Shown: one piece after another, positions 1 to 13,600 of the stretch | Numbering within the stretch: position 1 is the stretch's first letter | Layout: each line of letters begins with the position of its first letter | Source of the DNA: Otis tarda | Taxonomy: Eukaryota; Chordata; Aves; Otidiformes; Otididae | Length of the DNA stretch: 64,000 nt | NCBI GenBank assembly: GCA_026413225.1 | Contig: CM048552.1 | Span: forward strand, 62,201,001 to 62,265,000 | Direction of reading: 5' to 3' | Translations under genes and position numbers: made by a program | Notes under the pieces: generated by a model | Databases searched by the model: none | What the model saw: the letters and a program-made list of their open reading frames with translations, nothing else | What the model was told of the DNA's origin: nothing

Positions 1-208
1 GGGGCAGGTACATCGGCAAACTGATGAAAGCACTTGAGCATGGAAAGTATTAAACATGGTAACAAAACATATCTTCTGTATGTGACCAACGTTCTTTTAA
101 AAATAAAAATTAAAAAAAAAAGAGTAAGTGTAAATTCAAGTATGAATGGATTGCACAGATTTTTTTTTGGTTGAGTTTGCCACTAAATCTATGGAGTGGC
201 CAGTAGGA

Positions 209-372
209 ATTACTGGTTAAAGCACTGACCAGAAGCTGGGATGCTTAAAGCTGCACTTCCTTTTTTGCCTCTAAAGTACAGTTATGACTGGTGCAGCTTC
301 TCCATCTGTAAAATTGGTACAACATGCATCAAATCTTATAAAACCCTGTGAGGAAAAGCTAATGATGATCTC
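209..372 (+). repeat. MIR SINE copy (ancient tRNA-derived SINE)
   Basis: The order of words follows the MIR consensus in sense orientation: an 'actggttaaagcactgacc' block, then 'cttctccatctgtaaaattgg', then a 'ccctgtgaggaaaagctaatgatg' block matching the 'tgtgaggattaaatga' part. About 40 nt in the middle are poorly conserved. The strong decay is expected, because MIR amplified early in amniote history. It lies in intronic sequence. Confidence 0.7.
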
Positions 373-3300
373 AGAAAACCCTTTAAGACCTAGGATGAAA
401 ACAGATTTACACAGATTCAAAGAGTTTAAGGCAAAAGCACCATCACATGGGAGAAAAAGGCCTGGAAGGAACTCAGCAAGTTATCTACTCCATTCCCTGG
501 CCACAAGGCAGGATCAGCCAAACTAACCCTGACAGCTGTTTGTCTAACCTGTTCTTAAAAACCCAGCCAAGCTCCAGCTTCCCACAGCCTCCCCAGGCAG
601 TCCACCCCAGCACTGAACCATTTTCGTCACTGGAGAGGTTTCCCCTCCTCCAGTGAGTCACTGCAGATAGTGCAGATCGTCAGATTTCACCCAGCTACAC
701 CCATAATGTCTGAGGCTCCACAACCTGTGCTTGTATACGTCTCTCTCTATACATATTACTTCAGTAGGTCTTTAACAAAGCACGCTGATAACAGAAAAAA
801 ACATACTACTGAAAAATATGAAAACATTTTCATGTGGCAGTGTCTTCATTCATGAGGTGAGAGAGAAGAGTGCTCCAGTACTGCTGGTTTCTTCCCCCAA
901 AATCTTCCACTTTCCTGACCTCCAACATGCAAAGCTAACGTAAGAGCATTAGTAATCTACAGAGGCATGGGCAAGCCTAATTTGATCTGAGAGTAAAGCT
1001 AGCAGCAATTCTTAAAAAGAAGATTTTGTTAGGGACCCATCTCCCTTCAGCTTAAACTGCTGCAAGTGGCACGAGAGGGCTCACATCTTGAAAGACAACA
1101 GTCTCCTTCTCAAGACATTCCCATACAGTCCAGGGATGAAAATAAATTTGAACTTCAGATCTAATTGTTAGTGAATGGAGAGAGAGCAAAGAACTGTTTC
1201 TAGTTGAGACAAGCTTAACATAGGTCCTTACGGCTCTTGTAGAAGGAGGCTGTTTTGAACCTTAAGTGTGTGGACCTGTTGACTATGAGATGCAAAGACC
1301 CTAGCCAGAGGCCTAACTTGGCTGCAGTGCTATGTAGGATGAAGAGATACTACAATCATGGGAGAGAGAAAATAAGGCACGCATCTATTTGATAGTTTCA
1401 TTAATTTTGTGGGCCAACAGAGAAACCTATGGCTTGCCTAGAGAGCTGGAAACTCTTCCAGTCATTCTTCCATGTAAAACCAAGGGATTGCCTGCAGCCT
1501 GGTCCATTTACAACCCTAACAAAGTGACCGCTGTCTGAATCTGAGTTTTCTTCCAACACCAGGCTGAGCAGAATGAGCTGGCTGTCTAAGAGAAGAACTA
1601 AGTTTCTCTGTGAAATTCAGTCTAACGACAAACTGGTGTCATGCACTTTGTGGCAGCTGGTTGGCATCTCTGATGCACTGGGTTGGCAGCCTCAGCCCTG
1701 AGCACAGCTCAGCAGTACAACCACCACAGCTCCCTCCACCGCGTGCACACATGGGGAAGGCTCAGAAAACAGCCCCACATGCAATGGGCTCATCCAGCTT
1801 TCCCAGGCCCTGCATATGGTGAGAGCAAGAGACATTGGTAGCAAATGACAGTGGACTGAAGCCTCCTTATTCTGTATTTGCAAAATATTTAGGATAACAA
1901 CGCTCTGATAACAACTCCTGGCATTATCGGAGTACAAACAATAAATATTGGATGTGTGTGTGTGGTAGTTGAGCTTCTCCTGCCCCACACGTTTTGCTGC
2001 TTGAAGGTGGAGGAGTAAGGTTATCAGAATACATAGTGTGCAAATAAAACAAGAGAAGAAATAACTGAGTGCTACGGAAGAACAGCTTTGGCTGGGTCTC
2101 CCATGCACGCCAGTGTGTGGAACAGGCACCGACTCCCAAACCAGCAGTGAGTTGACCACTCTGCTGCACACTGTATGCATGCATCCTCTCCCAAAGCTTA
2201 TCTAGCCTCCCAGTAAACTACCCAACAGCCCTCCCCTCCGCTATTCACAGGAGGAAGGGAGGGTGCAGGAAAAGTGTCTGACACCCAGAAGCTTGACCCT
2301 CTGCTGACTCAAATTGCTGACTAAAGGCTGCTGTTGCAGGCAGCCCTCTGTTCCTTTTCTGTTTGCCACAGATTACAATTGTATTTGCTTAAATGTAACT
2401 CCTGATTAATAACTAGTTCTCTAGGTAAAATTCAAGAAAATGCACAGGAATCCTATTATTGCTTCTTTATGCTTTGTTCTTCCTGCCCCGTTTGCTCTCT
2501 TTAACATGTTTGCAAAGCCCCACCACTCACTTTGAAGAGCCATCAGGACACTTGAGGGCCATCCTGGGAGTTTACTGTTCATATCCTGTCCTCCCTCATC
2601 TCTCCCCATGGTTTGTTCAAGATTCTCCCTTTCTGCATCACATTGCATATAGATTGCATACGTTTTGAGGGAAGGAACACCCCATTATTTGGTTTTGTGA
2701 TGGCCTTAAGTAACTCTGTGTAACTAAAAAAAAAAATCTTTTTTTTTTTAACTAAACTAATTATGGTTGTGAGACTGATATAAACAACATGTACTGTTAC
2801 AAAAAAAAAAAGTACAGTTAATGTTATTTATATTCTTTATTAACAATATGGAAAAAAACACTTGTCTTTTCTACTACTTCTCTGAGCAACCGCTCTCCAC
2901 TGCTGGTGGGCAATCCTACTGCTGGCTTATCCTTTCATGATCACACCTGCACCCTACATTAGGATTTATCCTAGATCTTTGGCTATATTAAACTGGCTCT
3001 TACCTACAGTACATAAATTGCCTCTACATCTGACTCTCCACTTGCGTGTACGAAGGGGTACAGGTTTCTAAGAAGTGGGTGAAAGCAGCATTGGGAAGGA
3101 AAGGATTATTTCCAGCTACCTGGTGACCAATAACAAATTGTGTTATCCTCCGCAGCTTCATGGATGCTCGGTTCAGTTATGGGTTTTATCCAATAGATGG
3201 CTCCTCAGTAGCAGGAAGGATTCTCCTTTCTCCTCGCCTTTCCTTCACAGACTTTCAGTACGACTTTCTAATATTTACACAGCCATTATCTTGCAAATAT

Positions 3301-6300
3301 AGGCATTTTGTGCACACTGATAAACACACAGAAGCAGCATGTGCATGTGAATAAAACAACAAAAGAAAAATTAGATGGCATTTTATATGTTTCATGCCAT
3401 TTTGTCCTCTGCCAGTACAAGGATGCATGAAAAATGACAGTAAGGCAGCTCTATGGTCTGGAATGCTTTCTAAAGTCAAACTAGGAAAAAAAAAAACACC
3501 AACAAAAAAACCAGCTCCAGAAACACATTAATATTAACAGCATGGCAGAATACCAGCTGTCTTTCTCCCGCAAAATATGAGGACATCTCCCACTTCTTAC
3601 ACATCCCTGACTGAGCAATACTTAAGCAACTTACAGGCATCATTACTCCTCTGTCAAAGAAAGATTTTTCATGAGAAAAAAAAAATCCTATGTGAAATTA
3701 TTGATAAAATGAACAAGGAGAGCTCTGTGTAATTGGCAGGGTGCAAATTAACATAATTAAGAGTAATGCTGCCATCTCTGAGATTGGGAAAGTGAATATG
3801 CTTGTGTTGTTTTCCAGAAAAACATAATCAGAATAATAATAGCAAAACCTGAGACATTAATTACATTCAGACAAAGCATGTTTATCCCATATACACACTT
3901 GTGACTCCTCTGAGAAAAGCAGTTCCCAGCCATTTCTATCCTGAGATCTACCTTGCATCTCACTCAGATCTTGTCAAGATCTTGTCAAATACCCAGCAGT
4001 AACCCCATTTTGGGGACTGTGACCCTCCAGTCAGACCACATGACCAAGTGAAAAGTGAAAACAGAACACCCACAATAAATAAGAGATCTCACAGGAGCCA
4101 GATCACGGCTATTTAAATCCTTACATCTTAACACTTCAACAAGGCACAAGTATACGCTCACTATACCTGCTGCTAGCATCTAAAATAATAACATTCCTAA
4201 TAATAGCCTTTTTTCCTTGAAATATTAAGCTGCTATGAAAAGGTGGAGAAAGGTACCAGTTTACTATAAATATACATATAAATATATAGCATCTTAACAT
4301 TAGCACAATTGCAGCCACAATAACTGTTGAGAAAAAAAAAGAAATGTTTCATCCCTGTTCAAAGCTGAGCACAATCACTGTTCACATCTGAGTCCTCCAA
4401 AAGGACTTGCCTCATTCCATACCTCAAATCAGCTTTTTACTACCTAAACCTTGGAAAATTTGAACCAACTTGCACTTTGCTCACTCCAAAATAAGCTCAT
4501 CGGTGGGCTGTTACACTATTGCTTCCCTTACTCCTGAGCAGACACCCCAGAGAGCCCTCCAGCCTAACAGTATTGCACAGAGAAACCGCACATGTAAAGG
4601 TGGCCCTATGCTCTGGTGACCCCTCAGCTGGCATAAGAGCCCTTTTCACACCCAAAAACCAGCTGTGACATTGCTTTTAAACTGTGCAAGGAGCAGATGT
4701 AACTCCTGGCCGGTCCCAATACTGGTGAAACGCAAAAGCTCCATCTTTCCTCCTGTCTCTCGGGATACTGCAGCCAGCAGAACTCACCTGGGCCCAAATC
4801 CAAGCCTTCGGACTGTCGCTCTCCTCCACTTTTTAAGGGGCCAAGTTACAAACACACTAAAAATCAGAATTCGCAGCTGAAATACTGACAACAATTTTCA
4901 CTGTGGAGCAGTTTAAAACAGGCAGCAGTGATATTCATTAAGCTGTTAATAACGGATTGTGGCACAAAGCAATTTATCAAGTTTCCATTGTAATTAAAAT
5001 CACTGAATATTTGGGCACTTGCAATGCACCTAGCCTTCCCTGCTTCTGAAGCTTTACATTTTAATGTGAATTATGGCTCCCTCTCCCCAGAGACCTACTA
5101 AAAAGCCCATTTTAATTGGTATGTTTTTAATTGAGATTACATTATTAAAAAGCATGCATTGCTGCTGAAGAGAGAAAGGAGGTGCTTGGCTCCCCTCTAG
5201 TCTCTGTCTCTCTTAGATACAGCCTGCTTATCCTAAGCGGGAGGGAAAAATGAAGGGTAGTTGCCGCGAAGAAAGTGGAAAAAGCCCAGCAGAGTCACAG
5301 GCTACGAAGCCAGGGCAAGGCTGCCACTGACTGCCGCGGATGCAGGATTTCCTAGGTGGATTTTCGGGGAGGGAGAGGAATCGCTGCAATCGTGCGGGCT
5401 GCTCTTTAGCAAAAGGCAGACGGAGAAACACCACGCAGGGATTCCTGCCTCGCAGCCAGCTGACATCAAGGGCACATTTTAGAAAGCCTCTCCTCAAGGC
5501 TTCCAGCAACAAAACAATCTGTCGCTTTTCCATAATAAGTAACTCTAATGTTAAATTATCCTCAAAATCCAGATACGGTCATGAGTGGCTGGGGTCTAAC
5601 AAAGGCCTCCGGCTCTGCTGGCTCCAGCAGGCTGGAGAAGGACAGGCAGTTCCTCGGGCAGCCCAGGCAGGGTGGCAAGAAGATAATTGCCCCGGCCAAC
5701 AAAGTTGATCACTTTTGTGCATTAAGATGGTCAAACTGACTTGCCACCAGATTCAAAAGCAAAGTAACTTCATGCGCTTGACATCCAAATACTGACCACG
5801 TGAATGGCTCTCCTGTTGGCAAGAGGGGCTGTCAGTGCCTCTTATGGTAGGAGTAGGGATCTGCTAAGGTAAGTAGACACAAGAGAAAAGGAAAAAAATA
5901 TCAAAGGAGTGCAAAGTAGATGTCAATAGTTGAGACAGATCAAGGGAAAAACTTCCAGAGATCAAAACATGCCAACAGATGGACAAAACCGCTGAACCAG
6001 AATGAAATATCATGGAACAGCTTTTTCACAACAGCTTCAGAAAAGGTCATGCTATATTGCAAAAAGAAGGCAGTGCATGGGGCTGAGAGAGGTCACTGTA
6101 GGCAAACACAGACACAAAGAGACTAACAGAGACAAATTCATAGATCACCATTAATACTACAAGTGCTGCAACTCCCCTCCTAGTTCTGGGAGTGACTCAG
6201 GGAGGAAGGATGGTGAACCGATAACAGAAAAAAGAAAAAACTCACAAGGATGAAGTATGAAAGACAAAACTGAAAATATTAAAACTGACAGAGAAAGGGA

Positions 6301-6924
6301 AAGCTCTGTTATTGCAACTAGGTCAGTAAATCTGTGATTTTTTTTCTAAATTAAAAATTTAGATGCTACGGTCTAGTTACGTATGTCAGAAGAAAGTCTG
6401 TCTGTAGAGGGAAAGTACCCAAACATGCTATTGCTCTGAGTAGGAAGGTAAAATAAATACATAAAACTCCCAGGCCCAGTCAACAGATCTACTGCAGATT
6501 TAGATCATGAGTAAGTTAAAAAAAAAAAAAAGGCTATGTAAATGAAGATTCGATCTTATATCTCACCTTGGCATTAAAGGCCACCACCCTGCTATGCAGA
6601 AAATTAATCTCCAGATGATTTCATTTTATGGCAAGATTCCCTTTTCTGATTTGAAAACCCCACATCCTGGATGAAGACCAGATCACAGATTAAGCAGGAA
6701 AAAGGAAGGGCTTTCAGCAACCTAAAGTAGGCTCTTCTGAGAAACTTAAGAGGGGCAGACCACAAGTGTAACACACAGGAAAGATGAGGAACTGTAAGAG
6801 AGAGAAGTTACAAAAGAAAGGGAATGTGCACAACTTCAGGGTGATATTTTTTTTTCCTTTCAGCTGAATACTGAGACTGCACCATGAAGGAAAGCAAATG
6901 ATAGGAAGTGGAAAAAGACACGTT

Positions 6925-7650
6925 GAAGGAGATTTACTTTATGCTGAGGGAATCGCAAAGGGAAACTGTGCTTCCAAGCCTATAGGAAAATGACCCTGAA
7001 AGGCAGATGTAACACTGCTTAGGCTGGATATTTTGCACAGATGAGAACATGCAACAAAAAGGCCAGATTACTTACTGATTTGGCGTGTATCAACAGATAT
7101 ATGACTACATTAGATTCTGCCCCGAGTGCTAGAAAAGAAAGGCAGCTGGAAATGCTTTACTCCCTTCTCAGAAAACAGATACCTTTTTCCCAGTCCTGGA
7201 CATAGCAAAGTCTCATTGGGTCTGTGTAACTCCTGTGACCCAACACCCAGGAACATTTCCTCAAAGACACACAGTGACCCAACAGGTTGCAACAGCCTTG
7301 ATCCAATTATTTTCTCTGATCGGCATATCGGGAGAGATGCTAACTAACCAAGGGACAAACTTTATGTCTAAGGTCATGAAACAGCAGAATTAAGTACTAG
7401 GTATAAAAAGTATTAAAGCCTATGCCACATCCTCCTCAAACAGATGGCCTTTCAGAAAGATTTAATCAGACATTGAAATGCATGCTGCGAATACTCATTA
7501 CTAGCACAGGATCAGGCTGGGACAAGTGGCCAGCACTGACGTTATTGCCTACAGGGAATTACCGCAGGCATAAACAGGATTTTCAATGTTTGAACTTCTC
7601 TCTGGATAACAAGCACAGGGTCCCCTTGCCCTCATAAGGGAGGGTAAAGC
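6925..7650 (+). pseudogene. Decayed Ty3/gypsy-type retrotransposon pol fragment (integrase region)
   Basis: Several integrase blocks follow one another in the expected order. About 6931-7020 resembles the linker before integrase. Positions 7091-7129 read QQIYDYIRFCPEC, the second half of an HHCC zinc-binding motif. Positions 7274-7390 resemble the catalytic core (ALIQLF...GEMLTNQGTNFMSKVM). Positions 7425-7520 read HPPQTDGLSERFNQTLK and onward. Positions 7547-7640 read AYRELPQA, then FSMFELLSG, then QGPLALIREG. The blocks sit in different frames and are cut by stops at 7130, 7391, 7571 and 7607 and others. The second core acidic residue reads N (LTNQG), while the later E (SERFN) is kept. No LTR, reverse transcriptase or gag was seen nearby. 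It is a dead fragment, inserted long ago, in the orientation opposite to TBXAS1. The family assignment is by motif and is confident; the subfamily is not. Confidence 0.85.
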
Positions 7651-10600
7651 AAAAAATTCATGACAGGGTGGGCCAGATCTAGGTTGCAGAGGAGAAGGCA
7701 AGAGACCCAGGCCATTATAAGGAACAATCACCTTTTTTTTTTTGGCTTCCTCATCCTCTGTTTTTCGCCTGTGTTGGTCAAGCCACCACAAAGCTTAGTG
7801 ACACAGACCAGTGTCTGCTGTATCCCACCTGCAAAGCACAATGAGTTCTTGGTCTTCTTATTTTTGTGGACACATAAAACAGAGCTGTGACCACTCCCTC
7901 CTTGTCAGTATCAAGAACAGGAAAAACAGGGCATAGCCACAACAACCAGCACCTAGGAGGAGGTGTAAGTATGGTTGTCAAAAAAACCAAAAAAAGAAAC
8001 AAAACAAAAAAAACCCTCAAACTTTTGATCTCCCCTTCAAGGATGCAGCAGTTACTTTGAAAAAGAAATGTTTCCTTTTTAATTCTTTCCTCCTCCAGTT
8101 TTTCAGAGAAATTTCAAACATTATTTGAAAAAATCCTTAAGCTATCTTTTGGTTTGGATTTTTGATAAACAATATTTTAAGTGACTAATTTTACTGTATA
8201 AACACCATTTTAAAAAGTCACTAAAACTCTTGACATCACCAACAACTGAGCATGTTTATTTTTCACTCAGGATTAAAAAGTCTTTTTTTCAACACTAAAA
8301 ATCCTGTCCTCATCTAAAAGATGTTTCTCATACACTGCAGATCAGCAAAGCCAATTGTCCACCTTCACTTCCCACATCAGCTGGTGAAAAGAGGAGAAAA
8401 ATGCATGCAAACCTTATTGACAGAAGCATTTAAGTCCTTCCTCTCTGTAACTCTGAAGGCATCCTGGTGGCCTGATGACTTCCAGTGGATTAACACTGCT
8501 ACAGGGAGCATCTGAACCTCCCCTGCTCTCCCCAGAAAGGGGCAAGGATATAATTTTTTGAAGGCCCTCTGAAGGAGCTCCACCACACATTTCTTAGAAA
8601 GCGAGGTTAGCTTTTCCTGCATAGTCACTCACATTTTCCTAGTACTGTCTGCAGGATCATTCTTGGCAACTCTGGATACTCAAAAACTTCACCAGCCTAA
8701 TCACTATGAACACCCTGGTCCCTTGATTTCATTTCCATCCTTTGGTACAAGTCTACGTTCTTGCAAACTGAAGTACGTGAGTGGTGCTCCAATAAGTCAA
8801 TGAGATTGCATGATGGCAGTTTGGACCCCGGCTTGTAGCTGAAGTGGGACACGTGAAATACGAGATAGGGACACCTCTCCTGTCACCCCATGAAGAAGAA
8901 ATGGAGATACACAGCAGTGGCTGAAAAAGATTAAAAGGGAGTGGGGAGAGATAGAGGTATCGGAGAAAGAGTCCCAGATGCCAAGATTATTTTGTTACGG
9001 TTGCTGCAGGATTTGCTGGAGTGGGGCAGATAATATATCCACATTATGCCATCTGCCTGTTCCTGGTCTAGGATCCATAAAGTACTCTGATCCATAACCG
9101 AGGAGGCAGTAGAAATGGTGTGATAAGAGCAAATGGTGAGTGATAGCAAGCAAACCTACTATGCGCTTGCTGGCAGCAGGTAACCAAGCAGATATTTGCT
9201 CTCTTCTTGTGACTGCAGCGCTCATAAAGCGCTGGGCTCACAGGTGTGCTGGGCTGCAGAACTGGGACAGATGCAGCAGTAATGCAAACTCTTCCTGCTT
9301 CCCCATCAACACACCTCAGGGAGGTGAGAAAGTCACCACTCTCGTTACTTATTCTATCCTTGATCTCTTTTGAGCAGAGAGACTGCAGAACTGAATTTCA
9401 TGATGAAAGCACCTCAGCCAGACACTTCAGCTCAGGCCTGAAACCACAAGATCACATTTTGTAGGCCTGCAATTCGTCGTTGGAAAGATAACAACAGAGT
9501 GATCAAGAAATTTCAACTGGTGACCAAAAGTAATAGGGATATCAAGTTCACCTCCAGTCAAGGTTTTGAGGCCTTGCTATGTCTTAATGCCCACTTAAGA
9601 AATTCAGAGTAAGTTATAAAATTTATTGCATCTTTAAGAAAAAAAAAAAAAAAGGATTTTTCTTCAAATGTAGGACGGAAGGAACACAATTTTAAAAGCA
9701 AGCACTTTTTAACACAATACCACTTTTTTTCCTCTCTTAGAATCACTGTATGCTGCCCAAGCACAGCCACCACATTTAATGTTCAAAACCTTTTAAACAT
9801 ATTTTAGAGGAATGATACCCTTCTTCTTAAAATGGCAGAGATACAGGTTTGAGATTTGGGTTCAAACATCATATTTAGCAAGTTTGCTCTATATCTTTAA
9901 GATACACAATTACCTTTCTGAAAAGCTCACTTTATATTTCTACCCAACAAAGGCAGAGGATAATGACACGATCAAACCATGAGAACAGCCCAGTGGAACA
10001 GAATCACAGCATCCCTCCTACAGACTTAGAAAAACAAAAGGACCAGACTGATCCTTTGTTTTACTGACTTGATAAATCAATAAAAATGGATTATTCAATA
10101 CTGCCATATAGTGTGTGTCCTTAAATGGACACCACCTTCTTTCAAATATAAACAGGTTTTGCTTGGTTTTCTACAAAGGCAGGAAAACTGCACACTATTA
10201 GAAGGTGTCTAATCCTCCCATCTGCTCTTTCCTTAGAAAAATATTTACTTTTAAACATCTGTACTGCATTTCCACAGTTCAAACACACACATAGCTCCTG
10301 GAATGTACATAGTATTTAGCAAATTTTTAACTAAGTTTTCTTAGTAATTGTATAGTTTTCCCTTGACAAGGAGAGGATCAGACTTTTTCAGGAGGATTAC
10401 CTCTGCTCAACTCATTTAAAGCAGCTCTTGAATAAAATAGTTCATTAGTTCATGAAAAGGAAAAACTCCAGGGAACTGCTGGGGAAGGAAGAGAAAAGAA
10501 CGGAGTGCCACAGTAATTAGGTTTTCAGATTGTCCCTTATCCTCCAGAATGCAGGTACACACACATGTGCCCCTCTTCCCCGTAGGTAAAGCATTTAGGG

Positions 10601-13600
10601 GAGCTCATTGCACATTTTTCCCTGGGAATCAGTGTTCCAGAGATTAAAGTTGTAACCAGGCCATCATTTCCCAGAAAGGTATTAAAAGCTACTGCTTACT
10701 TACAGCACATTACTATTGCTACCCAGTAGTGAAAGGGCAGCTCTCTCCTCTTCACAAGCATTTAAACAGCTGAGTTACAGATCTCCTTGAAATTCAGTTT
10801 CCTGACCTTTTTAGGATGATGCTGGAAAACCCAAGGATCTCCACACACCAGGAATCATTCTGTATCTGCCCAGATGTGCAGGCAGTCGGGGGTCAGAGCC
10901 AGTGACTGTACTAACCAGGGATCAGCGAAAGGATTGGTAGGCATGAGGATGAGAAGTGGGGAAAACTGGAGGGGTCTGCAATTGTTCCCTGGCAATTGTT
11001 GACCAGAGGAAAACTTATTTTGATCTAGACCCAGCACAGTAGAGTACAGAGTATCCCAGGGCCATACTAAATCATGGGAGACCAGATCATCACCGTACAG
11101 CTTCTTTGTGGCTTTACATCACGTGGCTCACAGGCAGCGTGGTTCATGACAGCTCTCTTCTCCTGATGTTCCTTCTGTCTGCTCTGCACTTACACCAAAA
11201 GTATTAAGGTAGTCCGTAGGTCTCCAGCCAGATTGACTGAACTGCCAACCCAAGATGCCAGCAAATACAGTCCTGGTGATACTTCTCTGCACTTTGTCAC
11301 CGTCTCCTTTCAAATTGGCTTGAGACCACAGAGAAACAGCTGATCATCATCAGAAACATCATCAGGTCACTACCTGCTTGGCATGGATCAGTGACCTTGA
11401 GTTATGCATTCACAGCAGAGAACATAGCTGGAAAAATCAGGAGATGCCAGAAGAATGCGTTGCAGCCTCTGTGAACTCTAGAATTCTCCTTGTTAAAGGG
11501 CGGGTATTTTAAAAACCAGATTTTCCCACAGATCTGTTGTGATTTTCCAAAAACAATGCTTTGCGATATCCTTAAATTGTTACATTTCTATTGTTGTTAT
11601 TACTATGGACAACAAATTAAATTCTGGCCTTTCATTTGCTGAGGGCACTTAGTTTCAACGCACAGTTTTAGAAAGGAGTCTCAATTTTTATCACCATCTA
11701 GAAATCATCATTAAAAACAGACTGATAGGTTAAGAACTGAGCTAGAACACAACAGAAAAACAACTCTTACATGAACAATGATTTACATATCAGATTATTA
11801 AATGAAAATCTATCAGACTATCATCTATTGAAGTAAACAAACAGTCTATCTGCCCTGTTTCTGGAAACATTTTGCCTAAGGGAAAAATTTAAACCTGGGC
11901 AGATAATCAGGATAAGGTATTTGAACACTTAAATCCTGCTGGAGTCTTCAAAGTAGGTGTTAAGTGGTGCATTAAATTTGTGCTGTTTCTTCTGAGCGGG
12001 GTGAATTTGCTCTTCTGTAAATAGTGGGGAAAGCATAATTTGAATCCATGAATAAATGTAATATATTAAAATTTCTAAAGTGCAACCACTCAATGCTTTT
12101 GTACATAAGCCAAATGAGTGGAATATCCAGGACTGAAATTATTTGACTGACCAAAGAAAGATAATATATAATTAAAATGACATCTGCAGCACTAACCGAT
12201 GGGATGAGAGAAAGCAACATCACAGATCTCATATAAGCTGCAAGCGTATTATTAGATCTAAACCTGGCTGTAAAATTACTATCTGCCCATGGGATTATCT
12301 TTAGGCATTCAGAACCATTGTTTCATTTACTGATAGAACAGGGATGATAACAGGCTGACTTTGCTTGTCACATTGTTTTTTGGCCTTTCTTTATTCTTCC
12401 TTCACATTAGCTGCAGATGAGAGGAAGACAAGCTTCAGCTGAATCACTTTCGTGGAGCTTTTCATTGTTTTACAGTTTGTTCCAAAGGTTTTTTTTTTTC
12501 AAATTATTTTTGCATTCCCCCTGCCTCCAAAGAAAAAAAACCAAAGCATTTTTAAAGGTGGTAGAAACAATGAGGAGTAAAATATGCACACAACATAACA
12601 TCTAGGAATGTGGCAACCTAAGGAATACCCACTGGCCTAATGCAGCGCAGGGAGATCGTAAGACTTTGTTTATAGCTCCCATGATCAGCACACAGAACCA
12701 GGAGCTACCGGTTATACCTTGGCCTTGTTAAAATTCAGTGCCAAAACTCCAACTGACTTCAGTGGGTACATTTCATCATTCGAAACCTAGGACACAGCTC
12801 TCCCTCATATCCAGGGTTATCTGGGACACCTCATCTCTACAGATTACATTTCTGCATTAAATTAGACACTGTTGCATTTTGATCTGTTTCACGTACCATT
12901 TTTATGTTCCTGGCAAATTATTAAGTTGCCTATACTTGTAATCAGACTCGTGTGCCACCCACCTAAAATAGTCAAAATTCTAAGAGTGCGTAACAGAACG
13001 GGCAGTGAAAAGGAAAAAAAAAGGAAGCTCCAAACTTTCCAATCACTTTTGAAAGCCGTGCTAATGATCTTCGAACTGCAAAAGGGACTTAATGCGCTCT
13101 CAGAAATCTGGTCCTAAGTATCTAACTCCCAGCATTTGAGATATTTCCCATATGCCAATTTTGCAAACTAGGCAGAAGTCCAGGAGCAGGCGGGACCACA
13201 GCCTTGTGCATACACTATTAAAGCAAATATGGACCTTGTCCTTTCCTCCACACTGCCCTGATACTGGGTAGCTACTGCCATGTGTTATCTCTTAGAGCAC
13301 CTCCCAGCATCCCTTCCAATATAACCTTAAACCTCTGCTCCATCAACCACTGAAACCTGCAAACAGACTGCATATGCAGAGGTTGCTCCCTCCTGCTCTT
13401 GTCACTACAATCTGCTTTTCTTTGTGTTTTGTCCTAACCAGACCTACCTGCTGACCTTTATCTTAGTCTGCAGTTTGAGTGAGTGATCACCTCTAGTATA
13501 GTGAAGGATTTAGCCCATGATCAATGCCCTCAGTGCCACAGAAATACATTGCATTTCATTAATAGTAGTTAATACATTAACTAATTTTAATCCACATTAG

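Noticed and set aside
1692-2180. 162-codon minus-strand open frame
   Set aside because: It has no recognised domain, no splice context fitting TBXAS1 and irregular composition. It overlaps another frame in the same region, so chance is the better explanation.
3967-3988. 'agatcttgtca' repeated twice
   Set aside because: An 11-bp doublet is too short to interpret.
7110-7292. Minus-strand open frame over the gypsy relic
   Set aside because: It is the antisense shadow of the integrase fragment on the plus strand.
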